From contig NC_072895.1 in assembly GCF_027943255.1 (NCBI RefSeq), forward strand, positions 77,564,001-77,628,000: a DNA stretch of 64,000 nt, written 5' to 3'. Below, piece after piece: positions 10,362 through 21,415 of this stretch (position 1 is the first letter of the stretch; each line of letters begins with the position of its first letter). The notes beneath the pieces were generated by a model. The model ran no database searches. It was not told where the DNA came from and saw only the letters and a program-made list of their open reading frames with translations. A program made the position numbers and the translations under genes. The DNA comes from Anastrepha obliqua. Taxonomy: Eukaryota; Arthropoda; Insecta; Diptera; Tephritidae.

Positions 10362-13300
10362 TTCAGCTTTCTCACAAAAAAATTGACGATCTTTCGATCT
10401 TGTTTACTTACTTACCTGGCCCGTGGAAGTAGTTAAGGTTTTCAACTTCGGTATACCGTTGCACCCGTTTATTTATGAAAGTCCTCAACTTCTTCAAATA
10501 TGCTGCTGCAGATGCATGTAACATTTTTGGGCTTGAAAATCGACTTCTGCTTGCAATCGTTTTTCATATGCAGATCTCATTTTGTAAAAACAACTTATGC
10601 TTTCTCTATTTCTCAGAAATCGCCAACGCTTATTGCGTCAAGGATCCGGATCTTTATAACGGAACTCTAAGTTTGAATTTTGTCGGTCACGCTTCCATTA
10701 GATAGACAAAGGTTTAAGACGTTTTTAATACAATAAGCTAGATAAAGGATTAAATAACTATTTTATAAGTTCTATCATCGTCAAAGTTTGACGCTTTCTA
10801 AAAAATTCAACGAATTAAATAATTTTTTATCAGAATATTCTTCCAGGAGTGGTCGCGCATGATGGCCATCCTCCAATGAAGTTGACATAGAGCAATTGCA
10901 GAGTGCAGGTGTATTTCTGTATTGAAAAAGTATTTCATAACATCCGTCTGCTCCTCGGATTGGGCATGATGCCAGAAACTCCCTTTTGTAGTTAACAAAT
11001 TGTAATTATTATTATTATTCAGAACGGTAGATATATTATTCAAAAAGATTTAAAATTGTTAAACTTTAGTGCTTTAATATTGCTGAATATGCTGCAACTG
11101 CTTTCCACTGCGGTGCATAAAAAATTCTATTTAGATGCCGAAAATTGAATATCTCAATTGCCAAAGCTCTTCTCCGCTCGACCCCTATTCACAATGCCAA
11201 TGTCGCTCTATTTGCTAGTTGAAAATCAAATCGCTAATCAAATTCGGCATTTAATGACAGCAAAAACCGGCACGTCTATATGATCGCTCAACTTAGCTAC
11301 GAGTAGTGGAACAACCTTGAATTGGTGGCTCACGCGTTCATTTTAACGCCAGCCAAGCGGCTTAATTACAGCAATTTTCTCACTAGTGAATGCGGAAATG
11401 CGACAGCGGGTTAGTGGGAGTTGCGTATCTTTCGTGTTTCAACAATTTCAGTTAGACAACTGATTTGTCTGTAGCAATCGCCTTTGAACGCATGACTGCC
11501 TGTGGACGCCTGCTTGTAAGAACTTGTCGTGCAATGAGAGTAGCGTTTGAGAGTCACGCCATTACTTAAGGTAATACCTTCTAAGGAACTGGCAAACGTT
11601 TGTTGTCAATTAAATCCTTACCATCAATTGGTATTTGAAGGACGTGAGATGCTAACGAATTCACGTTTAATGAATTTAATGTTAAAAGGCATCATCACTA
11701 AATTATTGGTTAGGGTGAAAAGCTTTAATTTTCTCTGCTAATGTAATCAGTGATGCCTCAGAAAAAAACTGATTAATAAGGATATGTGCTTATGTATATA
11801 TGTGCTTATGTATATTTGCAAATCATTTATCAATTTTTGTATTATATGAATATGTGAAGTTTGCCTCTGACATTCAACCTCTGGTAATTCACTTGAATTT
11901 TTTAGTCCCTTCAAAACTTGTATTTCCTCGCCTAACCCAGAAAACAAACGACCTGCCGTCATTCACAATTGCCCATAATACGGCGCCGCAATTCCCATTG
12001 TACGAGTAAATTTGTATTCGTTCCCTATTGCTTTTATTAATCCATTTCCATACTTCACCACCACAGCCACTCGATCATCCTTCAACATCCACTTCATGAA
12101 GGTCCTTTAATTCGCAAAAATCAGCCCTGGTATTTTATATGTCAAACTTGTTGACACAGACGGATTCCCCCTTCCTACAGAAATGGAAAATGCTGAACAA
12201 AAAAAAATAAATCTCACAAATTATAATTATCAACCATTGTCCCACAATTTTTTCAACAGTTCCTATTTGTGTCACATTAGATCCTTCGCAAGCGTATTCA
12301 TTTCGTCCTCCGTACCAAAATGAACCATGAAAATGTTTGCTGTCATTTAATATCCGCAATTAAAGTGATCATCAATCAAAACGAAAATCGAATGAGCCAC
12401 AAACTGATAGAAAGTAACAGCATCCACATGAACTGAATGTTTGCAGGAAAAATCATCACACAGGCAGGAAAAATCAAATACAGTTATGTGGTCGACTTTA
12501 TGTAGTGAGCGGAAGAGGGGGAAAAATAATACTCAGAACAGCAGCAAATCTTGTGCAAAAACTAAAAATTGGTAAATTTGAGATAAACAGAATAAGAGGA
12601 CAGAATAATTTATCAACAAAAAATGTAACATACCAAAAAAACTTATAGAAAACAAGTCAACAAATGACAGTAAAAACAATTCAAATTAGACCAACCTCTT
12701 CCGTATATACGCACGAGTATGTAAGATATTAACTAAATAGACTTAAAACTCGTAGTAGTAGAAGTTGTGGCACCTTTTATTTATATGTTTTCTGGTGTAA
12801 AAAGCAATAAAGCAAGAAAACAAGTCGGAAGTGGAAAACAGCGGCGAGGTTTGCTTGAATTATTATTTTCTTTAATTAATTATGTATGTGCGAGTACAAT
12901 ATTTGTATGTAGTTGCAATGAATCAGTTAATTTTGGCCTCATTCACGCTGTCGAAGAGCTTTGACATCTTGACAAGTTTCTGTGGTTACAACAAAGTTTG
13001 GGGCGATAAATCTGGCATATTTAATTGCTGTTATTAATAATTACCTACTCAGTCAATTCATTCAGCGTGAAATGGAATGAGCAGGTTTTATGAAATAAAG
13101 CATTCGGACTTTTCCAGAGTAAGTGTTTTTCAAAGTCAAGGAGTAAGTTTTCATTTTAGCAGCTTATTTAAAAAACGGCACTTTTCTTTAATATGTGGAT
13201 TAACTGAAAAAAGTTTATCTTAATTTTATTTTTAAAAACACTTCTGAAGAATTGGTATGGACGGACCAGTGTTGCAATGTTAGCTTCTGAGGCTATATTA

Positions 13301-13556
13301 AGCCTATTTTAAAATTCTTCAGCTTAAAAATTGTAATGATAATTTTATTTTTAAACTCAGCTAATTGTGGATCAATGTTTTTGAAATCTTTACAAGTTTT
13401 GAAAAAATTTCTTGTTCACCTATAAATTTCCTCTTCACTATAAAAAAGCAGCCATCAGCAATATTAAGAAAAATTTGTAGATACCTATGAAAAAATAAAA
13501 GATCGGTGGTGGCTAAGTCAATAAGCAAAATTGTCGTATTTGGGGCTAAAAAAATC
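10362..13556. other. AT-rich stretch, no confident gene
   Basis: No recognised protein family. A short open segment after a plausible splice acceptor (TTTCTCTATTTCTCAG ending at 10616) runs to a stop at 10703-10705, but nothing else supports an exon. A degenerate SINE piece lies at about 10905-10996. A decayed stretch near 12440-12475 contains an imperfect CAGGMAAAATCA repeat. Confidence 0.4.
10905..10996 (+). mobile_element. Degenerate SINE body fragment (tentative)
   Basis: GTGTATTTCTGTATTGAAAA, CATAACATC, CGGATTGGGC and CTCCCTTTTGTA align in order with the SINE body (GTGTATTTCTGCCATGAAAA, CATAAAAATATC, CGGAGTCGGC, CTCCATTTGTG). Divergence is high. Confidence 0.4.
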
Positions 13557-14197
13557 CTCACGTTACTGTAGAGAAGCAAATGCAACCACAACGAGTCACT
13601 GTTTGGTGCGGTTTTTGGTCTGGCTGCATTATCGGGCCATTTTTTCGAAAATGAGCGAGGAGCCATGGTTACAGTAAATGGCGAGCGTTACCGTGATATG
13701 CTCAACGAGTTTTTCTGAAAATTGAAGAGGATGACATGGACGACATTTGGTTTCAACAGGACGGTACAACTTGTCACACTGCCAAAGTTACACTCGAACT
13801 TTTGGCTACCGTTTTTGAAAACCGAATAATCAGCCGAAATTCCGATATCAATTGGCCACCTCGGAGCTGTGATTTAAGCCCGTTGGACTATTTTTTGTGG
13901 GGAGCCGTTAAGGACAAACGCTATGCGAACCATCCAGAGACGATTGATGCTTTAAAACACGAAATCAAAGTTGCTATTCATGAAATTGGATCCCAAACAA
14001 TCGAAAATGTGCTTAAAAATTGGGTTGATCGAATGGCCTACTGTAAAGCCAGTCGTGGCAGTTATTTGAACGATATTATTTTTCATTCATAAATGACAAT
14101 GTTCAATCTTCAAAAAAAAAAAAAAAGATTTTGAAAAAATATTGATTAGGTTTTTTTATAGCCGATTCAAAAAGCAAAGTTTACATGGCCCATCCTA
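13557..14197 (+). mobile_element. DD41D (rosa-like) element, 5' truncated
   Basis: Homology to the element at 16453-17310 begins at CTCACGTTACTGTAGAGAAG (13557) and runs to the 3' terminal repeat ending ACATGGCCCATCCTA next to TA at 14198-14199. The N-terminal half of the transposase gene and the left terminal repeat are missing. The 3' untranslated part carries an A15 run at about 14112-14127. Confidence 0.88.
13736..14092 (+). pseudogene. DD41D transposase, C-terminal half
   Basis: An open frame of 118 codons carries WFQQDGTTCHTAK with the second catalytic D and NWPPRSCDLSPLDYFLWG with the third; the spacing is 41 residues, diagnostic of the DD41D lineage. The C-terminal region (NVLKNWVDRMAYCKASRGSY) ends with a stop at 14090-14092. 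Upstream, VTVWCGFWSG and VNGERYRDMLNEF are readable in another frame at 13580-13725. The first catalytic D and DNA-binding domains are absent. Confidence 0.88.
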
Positions 14198-14398
14198 TAC
14201 TATACATACTTTAGATAATTTAAGTAGGTTGCTAATTTTTTGACCTGCTACGCTTTCTAAGGTTGCAAGTGATGCAGAACCTAAGCAGTTTATTCGTATT
14301 TTGCTAAGTGCATGGTAGTCGCAGAATAGCTGTTCCTGAGTTCCTCTCCCGTTGGCTATTGTCAGTGAGAGTGAGACAGTGCCCCGTCAGGATCACCA

Positions 14399-15279
14399 TT
14401 AGATACAAGTTGACACTTTCTCCTGGGAAGAGATAAAATATACATAGTTTGTGTACCTGACATTTTGTCTGCGTTGAATGGTATTCGCGATTCTGCTTGA
14501 GCTGGTTCTTTCCCATTTTGTGTTCGCTTCTTGATTATCCAGTCGTTGTTTGCAGAGAGGTGAATCTATATCGTCCGTGTTAGTTATAGAAAGATTTGCG
14601 TCTGCTTTGGCTAGTATATCCACTTTCTCGTTTCCTTCAATTTCCTTGTTTCCTGAAATCCAGTAGATGGTGGCTTCTTTCTCAGTTTCCAGCTCATCCA
14701 TCCTGTTCAGGTATTGTCGTACGCAGTGTGAGTTTGCCATTACAGCTGCTATTGCTTTGATGGCTGATGGACTGTCAATGTAGAAGTTTATTTGAGAGAT
14801 CGGAGGAGTGTTCGCTATAGATAAGTCTGCTACTTTCGTTCCTGCGCTGGTCTCGGTTTGGAATACACTGCAGCAGTTCGGTAATTTGTATGGCTGTTCA
14901 TAGCCTAATTCTAAACAGAATTCTTCTTCCATTTTGTGTATATAATAAAGGTCTGTGAAAGTTGTTCTCTCCGGCGCCTGTACTTTTCTAATACTACTCT
15001 TGATTCTCTGTTGAAATTAGCTTGAGGAATAACATTGTCCGGGTTGGCGTAGTCTAGCTGTGGCCATATGGCCTTTGAACTAGTTGGACTTTGCACAGTA
15101 GCATAGGAGCAGACTTCTTTGCAGAACGTTTTGCTACTAAGTCTATTGAAGGTCAAGTAGTTTTTCCAGTGCAGCTGTAGGAGGGTGCGCTTTGTACCCG
15201 TTATACACGTTTGTGGGAGAAGATCCATAATAAAATTTTCCAGAATATATTTTGCTGATTTGCTCCTAGAGCGTAACAA
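14399..15279 (-). pseudogene. Non-LTR retrotransposon ORF2 fragment with RNase H
   Basis: Two overlapping minus-strand frames. 15279-14911 encodes a linker region (HWKNYLTFNRLSSK, NFNRESRVVLEKYRRRREQL). 14932-14399 encodes a degenerate RNase H: LPNCCSVFQTE, INFYIDSPSAIKAI with a conserved D, then YWISGNKEIEGNEKVDILAK, the counterpart of W.PGH..I.GNE.AD.LA, with the usual H replaced by N. The first catalytic block (TDGSK) is decayed to TDLYYIHK. LINEs of the I and LOA/Outcast groups carry such an RNase H downstream of reverse transcriptase; the exact clade is not assigned. It is frameshifted and lacks the RT domain. Confidence 0.8.
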
Positions 15280-16452
15280 AATAAAACGCTAGTTTTGGAT
15301 AAGTATACTATAACCATATTACTACATGCTGCGTAAAGTTTTTTGACGATATCAATTAACTTTTTTTTTTAGAAAAGCATAGTCAACATTCCTGCCACAT
15401 TCTAATGCGTTCGCGGAAAGAAGTGAGGAATCACGTGAGCACTTGGCTTGACAAAAATCATATTCGGAACTTCACTTCAGAATACATCTCAGTGTCTTTT
15501 AATCGCTACAAAAACAAGAAATATATGTATATACCTATATGTATATTAGGAGTACAGAAATATTGTAATAAGAGATGAAATATGACTTACGGTCGCTTGT
15601 GGCTTGTCGAGCTGAGCGTTATATTATATTATTCGAAAGACCTAAAGATTTTTGCAATTTTAATAGATCCCCCTTCGAGTGATTTCGGGACTAGCTCACT
15701 AGAAATTATATAGTTAATGGGGCCGCTGGATTATTTTTCGCTCCACTGTGTCCTATGTCACAGGCAGCTCACATAGTTTTTTTTCAGCTTTCACGTGAGC
15801 TCTTTGAGCCCTATAGAGCGTTGTTTTACGTCAGGAGAAGAATTTTATGAGGTGTGATTTTAGAGTATTTTTTGGTAGCAAGATCGGACAAGAACTTGGT
15901 AAAGTTCCAGCAGTTCATTCACGGCAAATCCTAGTATAATACACGTGCATATATTATATAATTGGTATAACTTTTTACGCAATATTAAGAGACCTAAAAT
16001 TGGGATCCAACTCAAACACCTTAAGAAAGGCAGCCATTTTTATTTTAATCTTGCCTCACTGGGGATGTGTGTCTAAAAAAGAATATATACTATATAAGTA
16101 AAAAATATAATTCTTTCCAAAATTTTTTAAAGTAATTTTATCCCAAAAGTTAAAAAATACATATAAAAAGATGCATACTTCAGTTAAAAAACTCTATACG
16201 AAACTTTTCGGCAATGAATAGATCTATAGAGTTTTTCAGTTTACTTTTCATTGCGACAATATCCAAAATATTTCGATCACAATTTTACCGTTGACTGATC
16301 TGAATACAATTTAATGACACACTTTCAACGATAGGCTTATGTATAAGAAACTATCACTTACAAATTTTATATCAATATTTATTTAAACAAAATCGCGTTG
16401 TCAATATTCTACCGTAGGGTAAGCAGTGAAACATTCAGAGTTTAGGTAATTA
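15280..16452. other. AT-rich stretch, nothing recognised
   Basis: No open frame with recognisable similarity and no terminal-repeat pair was found between the LINE fragment and the DD41D element. Confidence 0.4.
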
Positions 16453-17310
16453 CAGGGTGGGCCATGTAAAATTTGCTTTTCGAATCGGCTATGAAAAAAA
16501 ACTAATCAATATTTTTTCAAACTTTTTTTTTTATTTTGAAGATTGAACATTGTCATTTATGGGTGAAAAATAATATCGTTCAAATGACTGCCACGACTAG
16601 CTTTACAGTAGGCCATTCGATCAACCCAATTTTTAAGCACATTTTCGATTGTTTGGGCTCCAATTTCATGAATGGCAACTTCGATTTCGAGTTTTAAATC
16701 ATCAATCGTCTCTGGATGGTTCGCATAGCATTTGTCCTTAACGGCTCCCCACAAAAAATAGTCCAACGGGCTTAAATCACAGCTCCGGGGCGGCCAATTG
16801 ATATCGGAATTTCGGCTGATTATTCGGTTTTCAAAAACGGTAGCCAAAAGTTCGAGTCTAACTATGGCAGTGTGACAAGTTGCACCATCCTGTTGAAACC
16901 AAATGTCGTCCATGTTATCTTCTTCATTTTTTGGAAACAACTCGTTGAGCATGTCACGGTAACGCTCGCCATTTACTGTAACCGCGGCTCCGCGCTCATT
17001 TTTGAAAAAAAAAACAATGGCCCGATGATGCCACCAGACCAAAAACCGCACCTAACAGTGACTTGTTGTGGATGCATTTGCTTCTCTACAGTAACGTGAG
17101 CCACCGATGTGAAAATCAGAAAAGAAGAAGAAGACTCACCACTTTGGAAATAGGTTTTCAATATTTCCCAATTTTGTTCAAGCGTATAGCGTCTCATTTT
17201 GTAAATGTCAAATCTTAAAGTAAATTATGAACACATTTGACATGTCATTTGTGTTACCATTCTCAAAAAAATAGGTGGTTCAAAAAGCAAACGCTATATG
17301 GCCCACCCTG
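16453..17310 (-). mobile_element. DD41D (rosa-like) element, both ends kept, internally deleted
   Basis: TA at 16451-16452 and 17311-17312 bracket an 858-bp element. The left end reads CAGGGTGGGCCATGTAAAAT; the right end, read from the other strand, is CAGGGTGGGCCATATAGCGT. The first 13 bases are identical, followed by related subterminal sequence. Complete elements of this kind are about 1.3 kb; the missing part lies between the first 21 codons and the HVTVEKQMHPQQVTV block. Confidence 0.92.
16557..17197 (-). pseudogene. DD41D transposase, internally deleted
   Basis: Starts at 17197 with MRRYTLEQNWEILKTYFQSG, the family's N-terminus, then jumps to VAHVTVEKQMHPQQVTVRCG without the HTH region or the first catalytic FSDEAHF block. 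After a frame change near 16990-17050 it continues VNGERYRDMLNELFP, IWFQQDGATCHTA (second D), NWPPRSCDLSPLDYFLWG (third D, 41 residues on) and ends at 16557. It is not functional, but in principle it could be mobilised in trans because both ends are intact. Confidence 0.9.
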
Positions 17311-17312
17311 TA

Positions 17313-18139
17313 GTTCAGATTTACATACTTATGTACATTTACGTAACTTACAATTCATGGAAGCTTCATAGATAGGCACGATAGGTTTAATTGCGTTATA
17401 AAAAAATTAATACTGTACTTTTTCCCAATATCACGCACAGTTTTCATCTGAGAAGTCCCTTACTGAAATTTTCCAAGAAATATCGAAGCTACAAACTTAA
17501 TACTTTTCAGATTTTGTAAAATAGAGCACAAAATGACCACCTGCATGGAAATATTGTCTTAAAAAGTTTGAAAAAAATGTTGCAATGAATTTTATTATAG
17601 GCTCTGAAAGACAATATTAATGGTAAATATAGTTTTGTACGCGGTTTTTGCAATTTAGAGGAACTTGAGATCAAATTCGGAAAACTTCAATACACTGTAA
17701 AAAATTGTCACATTTAGGGATAAAATGGCAGATGGTCCACTATTCTACTGCTTTTCCTTTTCCATAGTTGTTATTTTCGTTTTTGCATTTTACCGCACAG
17801 TGCATTTATAAACTTTATGCTTTGCCTTATACTGGAGCAACGCCAATATTTCGGAATTTATCTTACATTTTATAAATAGGTGTAAATTTAATAAAAATAT
17901 TTTTAATGAAACGCCCAATTTTGAAAAATGCAAATAACAAGTGGTTGGAATGCCCTTCACGGTGTTGGCTCAAGCCTTTGACTGACTTCTACGCCTGCAG
18001 GGCATGTTATTTTCATCGGCAAATGTATTTTTCCCATGATGCTAAATATGTACAATTTTTGAACATAAATGTCTGGTACAAATCCCGACCGACAAGGTAG
18101 TGTATAGTTAATGTCCGATGTTCATCCGAATCTGGCTCA
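17313..18139. other. AT-rich stretch, nothing recognised
   Basis: No supported gene or repeat was seen. Only short open frames, without similarity that I recognise. Confidence 0.4.
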
Positions 18140-18420
18140 TTATACATATAATTGAATTGTGCATTGGCATTTTGGCCAGGTGAAACTAACTCTTTGTGAA
18201 TAACGTCCTCGGGATCGGAAAGGCAAATCAATAATGCTTTCACCGCCAATTTTTTTTGGAATTTGGCTTGTCTGATGACTCCCATTCGGCTCCTTGGCAC
18301 TTAGATTTGAAATATATTGAAAATATCTCACCTCATCACCACAGATAATATTAAAGAGAAAGTTATCGTCCTCCTTGGCCTCATTGGTGATATCATTCGA
18401 ATGCTGAATTCTGAATTTTA
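18140..18420 (-). pseudogene. mariner transposase, central fragment
   Basis: Read on the minus strand: DITNEAKEDDNFLFNIICGD then EVRYFQY, matching the mariner block around the first catalytic aspartate (usually VITGDETW..QYDPETK). It is followed by SAKEPNGSHQTSQIPK and, after a frameshift near 18260, KLAVKALLICLSDPEDVIHK and ELVSPGQNANAQF, matching LICFFD..GIVHKEFVPPGQTVN. Similarity disappears beyond about 18140, so the second and third catalytic residues are missing. Neither end is preserved. Confidence 0.7.
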
Positions 18421-18747
18421 GTCGTCAGTCAAGTGCATACACTTTTTTTATATCTAAAACCTGCGTTAAAATTTTCAGAAATCAGTGTTTTTGAGGTGCT
18501 CAATTTTACTTCCATGAACTTCAGTAAATATTTCCACTAGTCAGTAATTATTTCACATAGAGTTTTGAAGAATTTCATTTGATATGCTGTCCATCATTTC
18601 CTCACGACCAATTTTGAATTGCGTATGCGACTTATGAACTCTGAACGAAATTTAACGAAATTTGTAATGGAAAATATTTAAATTTAATTACTCACGTATA
18701 AAAATATTAGAGTTGGATTTTTTACCGCTTCATTTCTTTCAATCGTC
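18421..18747. other. AT-rich stretch upstream of a candidate promoter
   Basis: The left part may still belong to the decayed mariner fragment, but no readable motif remains. Nothing else was recognised. Confidence 0.35.
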
Positions 18748-18781
18748 TATAAGATGCCGGTTGAATCAGTACCGATCAGTT
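18748..18781 (+). promoter_or_regulatory. Candidate core promoter: TATA box plus initiator
   Basis: TATAAG at 18748-18753 lies exactly 30 bases before the A (18778) of TCAGTT, a perfect insect initiator (TCAKTY). The pairing and spacing match known insect TATA/Inr promoters. The predicted transcript would run rightwards. The first ATG (18808) opens only 11 codons, unless a splice donor such as GTATGT at 18820 ends a short first coding exon. Confidence 0.5.
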
Positions 18782-19309
18782 AGTCAGCGACGACAAGATT
18801 GTCACAAATGCATACATGTGTATGTATGAATGTGTGTGCATAGGTATTACTCCTTGGACTTGGCATTTCTACTAATTGTGTACCTTTGTATTTTGTTTCT
18901 TAATTTCTTGCTGGCGTTGATTGTGATATTGTTGTTGTTGTTGTTGTCGGTTTTGGTTTCACCCTGCTGGCTGCATCTTTGCTGCTCCCCTTCGCGAAGT
19001 CTCGGCTCATTGGATTTTCATTTCTCCACCTCTATTCACTGCTGCATTTTTATTTTTACTTTTTTGCTTTTTGTTTTGTTTACTCATTTATTTATTTGGT
19101 TTGCTTTTTCCACTGGTTTAGTCACTTACCCTTTCACATTCGCTGTGAACCTTATATCCACACAAATTCCATTATGCTTGAAACTTGACGCCTTCGCTTA
19201 ACATAGCCGTTTGATTTGTTGTATTTTATGTTTTTTACGGTTCTACTCAATTTTGTTCTTTTCGATCTCTGGCTACACTTTTGTGTTTCAATCTTCTGCG
19301 TACAGGAAG

Positions 19310-19573
19310 TCAAAGGATGTTGATGGTGGCGACGACAGTAGAGTAATGCATGCTTGGCGAATGCTGATGGTACGCTGGTAGCCAGGATATCAAATTGCAC
19401 AGCCGATGCACACACACATATGGCGCAAGCAGGGGCGCAATCAAACATATTCGCACATACACATGTGTTTTGAACAACAACCTGGTGAAGGCTCGCGGAG
19501 ATGACGAGGCGAGTTGAGTTAGCAGGCAACAGAGTAGCAACCAGGAGAGACTAGGAGCAAGCATTGCTGGCAT
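19310..19573 (-). CDS. Possible secreted-protein coding exon (unrecognised)
   Basis: Not a recognised family. Starting at the ATG at 19573 (or the one at 19564), the minus strand encodes MPAMLAPSLSWLLLCCLLTQ followed by LASSSPRAF: a short N-region, a hydrophobic core of about 12 residues and a small-residue stretch, as in a signal peptide. The frame stays open for 87 codons, but the part after about residue 35 does not look constrained, so a splice donor may end the real exon earlier. The surrounding 18.8-19.9 kb region is richer in GC than the flanks. It could equally be chance, because several frames are open here. Confidence 0.25.
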   Translation of the reverse strand: MPAMLAPSLSWLLLCCLLTQLASSSPRAFTRLLFKTHVYVRICLIAPLLAPYVCVHRLCNLISWLPAYHQHSPSMHYSTVVATINIL

Positions 19574-19849
19574 TAATTTAGTTTGGTTTATTGAATTTTC
19601 TCTGCGAGCTGTTCGACTTTTGCACAAGAGCTGGGCTGGTATGGAGTTGAGTTGGTTAGTTGGGCGACAGCGCGCGGGCAAGTTGCCATTCTCCCGTATG
19701 TTGAGACTCATGCGTAGAAATCGGATTTGCCTTGGCGGCTGATTGTGCTTTCTGAGGAATTCACTTGTTGACGCCACAAATGGATGTCTGCGTTTGCCAA
19801 TTCATTTTCCTACTCTCTTGTTGTGCGGCTTGGGTGCTGCATGTTTAGC

Positions 19850-20879
19850 TAGTAAAGTTTTTAATTAAGCATTGCATCGAAAACGTTTTGCAAAATTAAA
19901 TGTTAAATTAGTTTTACTTGTCACGCACACACTCATTTCGCACTGCGCGCGGCTTGCTAACCTTTTTGCATGTCACCATGTTGAAGTACAAAACCATTTG
20001 CCACGAAGTCACAGCCTAAGTTGACAGTTCCCGCCATGTGACTTGGTGGTATTTTTTTCATTCATTTGCATCCCTTACTCAAAGCTGCACCTTGGCCTAT
20101 AAAATAACAAAATCTTAAAAAAAACTTTGTTGAACTACCAAGTGATGTTAGTACGTGCCTATCAATTTGTTTGGAAATTAAAACGATATAACCAATTAGG
20201 ACTTACTTGAATTGGAATGACTCCTTATTAAACGGAAGTCGTGGTCAAAATTGGCAAATTTGTCACAATAAATTTCATTCGAAAGTCTTAATATTAAACA
20301 AGGTAAGGTCACTTCGAACACCCACTCTGTTACACCCACGGTTCACCTTACGAGAAAGATTGCGTACTTTGAATGTTCTCTTGAGCACTTGACTTTAGGA
20401 TCTTTATACGAATCAAGATATGAAGAATGCATTCGGCAAATTTTAATGCTCGGCCGACATGAGAGAGACTCATTGTCCTTTGATCAGAAAATTTAGTCTA
20501 TAAACGAGTGCAGCGACATAACTGCAGCGGAAATAAAGACTGAAGGCGTTAAATATAATTTTTTTAAATTTTTTTTTTGGTTTTTAGAAATAAGACCTAC
20601 CGGCGATATTTTCACTGAAATGAAATTGGTTTTAAGAGAGTCACTAACATTTATGATAGAAAATTATTTATATCTATACGAAATGATCCTAAGTAGCCCT
20701 TTTTCTTTACAGTTACTTTTACATTCATATAAGTCGATTTGTACGTTAGGTTTTGTTATGTTACGCATACCTTACTATGCCTTACTATGACATGTTATGA
20801 ATTTTTACTTTTTAGTTTTTAATGTTGAGGATTGTTGTATTAAGATGTGTTGTATATAACACCGCGTTACACACATTCA
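19850..20879. other. Non-coding stretch, nothing recognised
   Basis: Mixed composition falling to AT-rich. No recognised gene. The outer flank of the foldback element (homologous to the sequence beyond 21415) may start near 20860. Confidence 0.35.
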
Positions 20880-21415
20880 GTCCTATGAACCAAATATACT
20901 TTTTCGAAAAGGGGATAAAAAATAAAAATACACGTGTATCGGCGATTTTCATGTACACGTCACATTTTTTTTTTGTATTTTATAAATTTAAACGAGCAAT
21001 TCTTGTATGCATATCTGTATAGCTACACGATCTCAAGATTAGCTTAACGGATTTGAATGAAATTGGGCACACAGATAGTGTATCCCATTTCTAGACTTTT
21101 CACCTAGGTGTTGCCACTGACAATGTTTCACAGTGTTGCCACTGTTCAAAATTAAAAAAAAAAATTGTATGAGATATGCTGATGTGGGTATCAAAAGAAA
21201 GATATTTCACTCCGCATTACAATAGAGATATAAAACCCCCATTGGATCACGGAAAAAGGGTTAAAAATTGATCCAAAGTTTTTCACACAGGCGGACTACG
21301 AGCTCTATATTTTATACATAAAACAAAAAAATTCTGACGTGTACATGAAAATCGCCGATACACGTTATTTTTATTTTTTATCCCCTTTCCGAAAAAGTAT
21401 ATTTGGTTCATAGGA
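20880..21415. mobile_element. Foldback/MITE-like element with long inverted arms
   Basis: The segment 20880-20962 is repeated in inverse orientation at 21335-21415. Matching blocks include GTCCTATGAACCAAATATAC, TCGGCGATTTTCATGTACAC and GTGACGTG-type junctions. A weaker match extends inward to about 21005 and 21290, giving arms of about 115-125 bases around a loop of about 285 bases. The loop contains a small direct repeat (GTGTTGCCACTG at about 21107 and 21133). No ORF is present. The class is undetermined. Confidence 0.75.

Noticed and set aside
13361..13666. Minus-strand 101-codon open frame
   Set aside because: Partly antisense to the DD41D element starting at 13557, and shows no motif of its own.
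18830..19201. Plus-strand 123-codon very hydrophobic frame downstream of the 18748 promoter
   Set aside because: The Leu/Phe/Val richness comes from T-rich runs such as TTGTTGTTGTTGTTG; frame +1 is similarly open. Not credible as a real protein.
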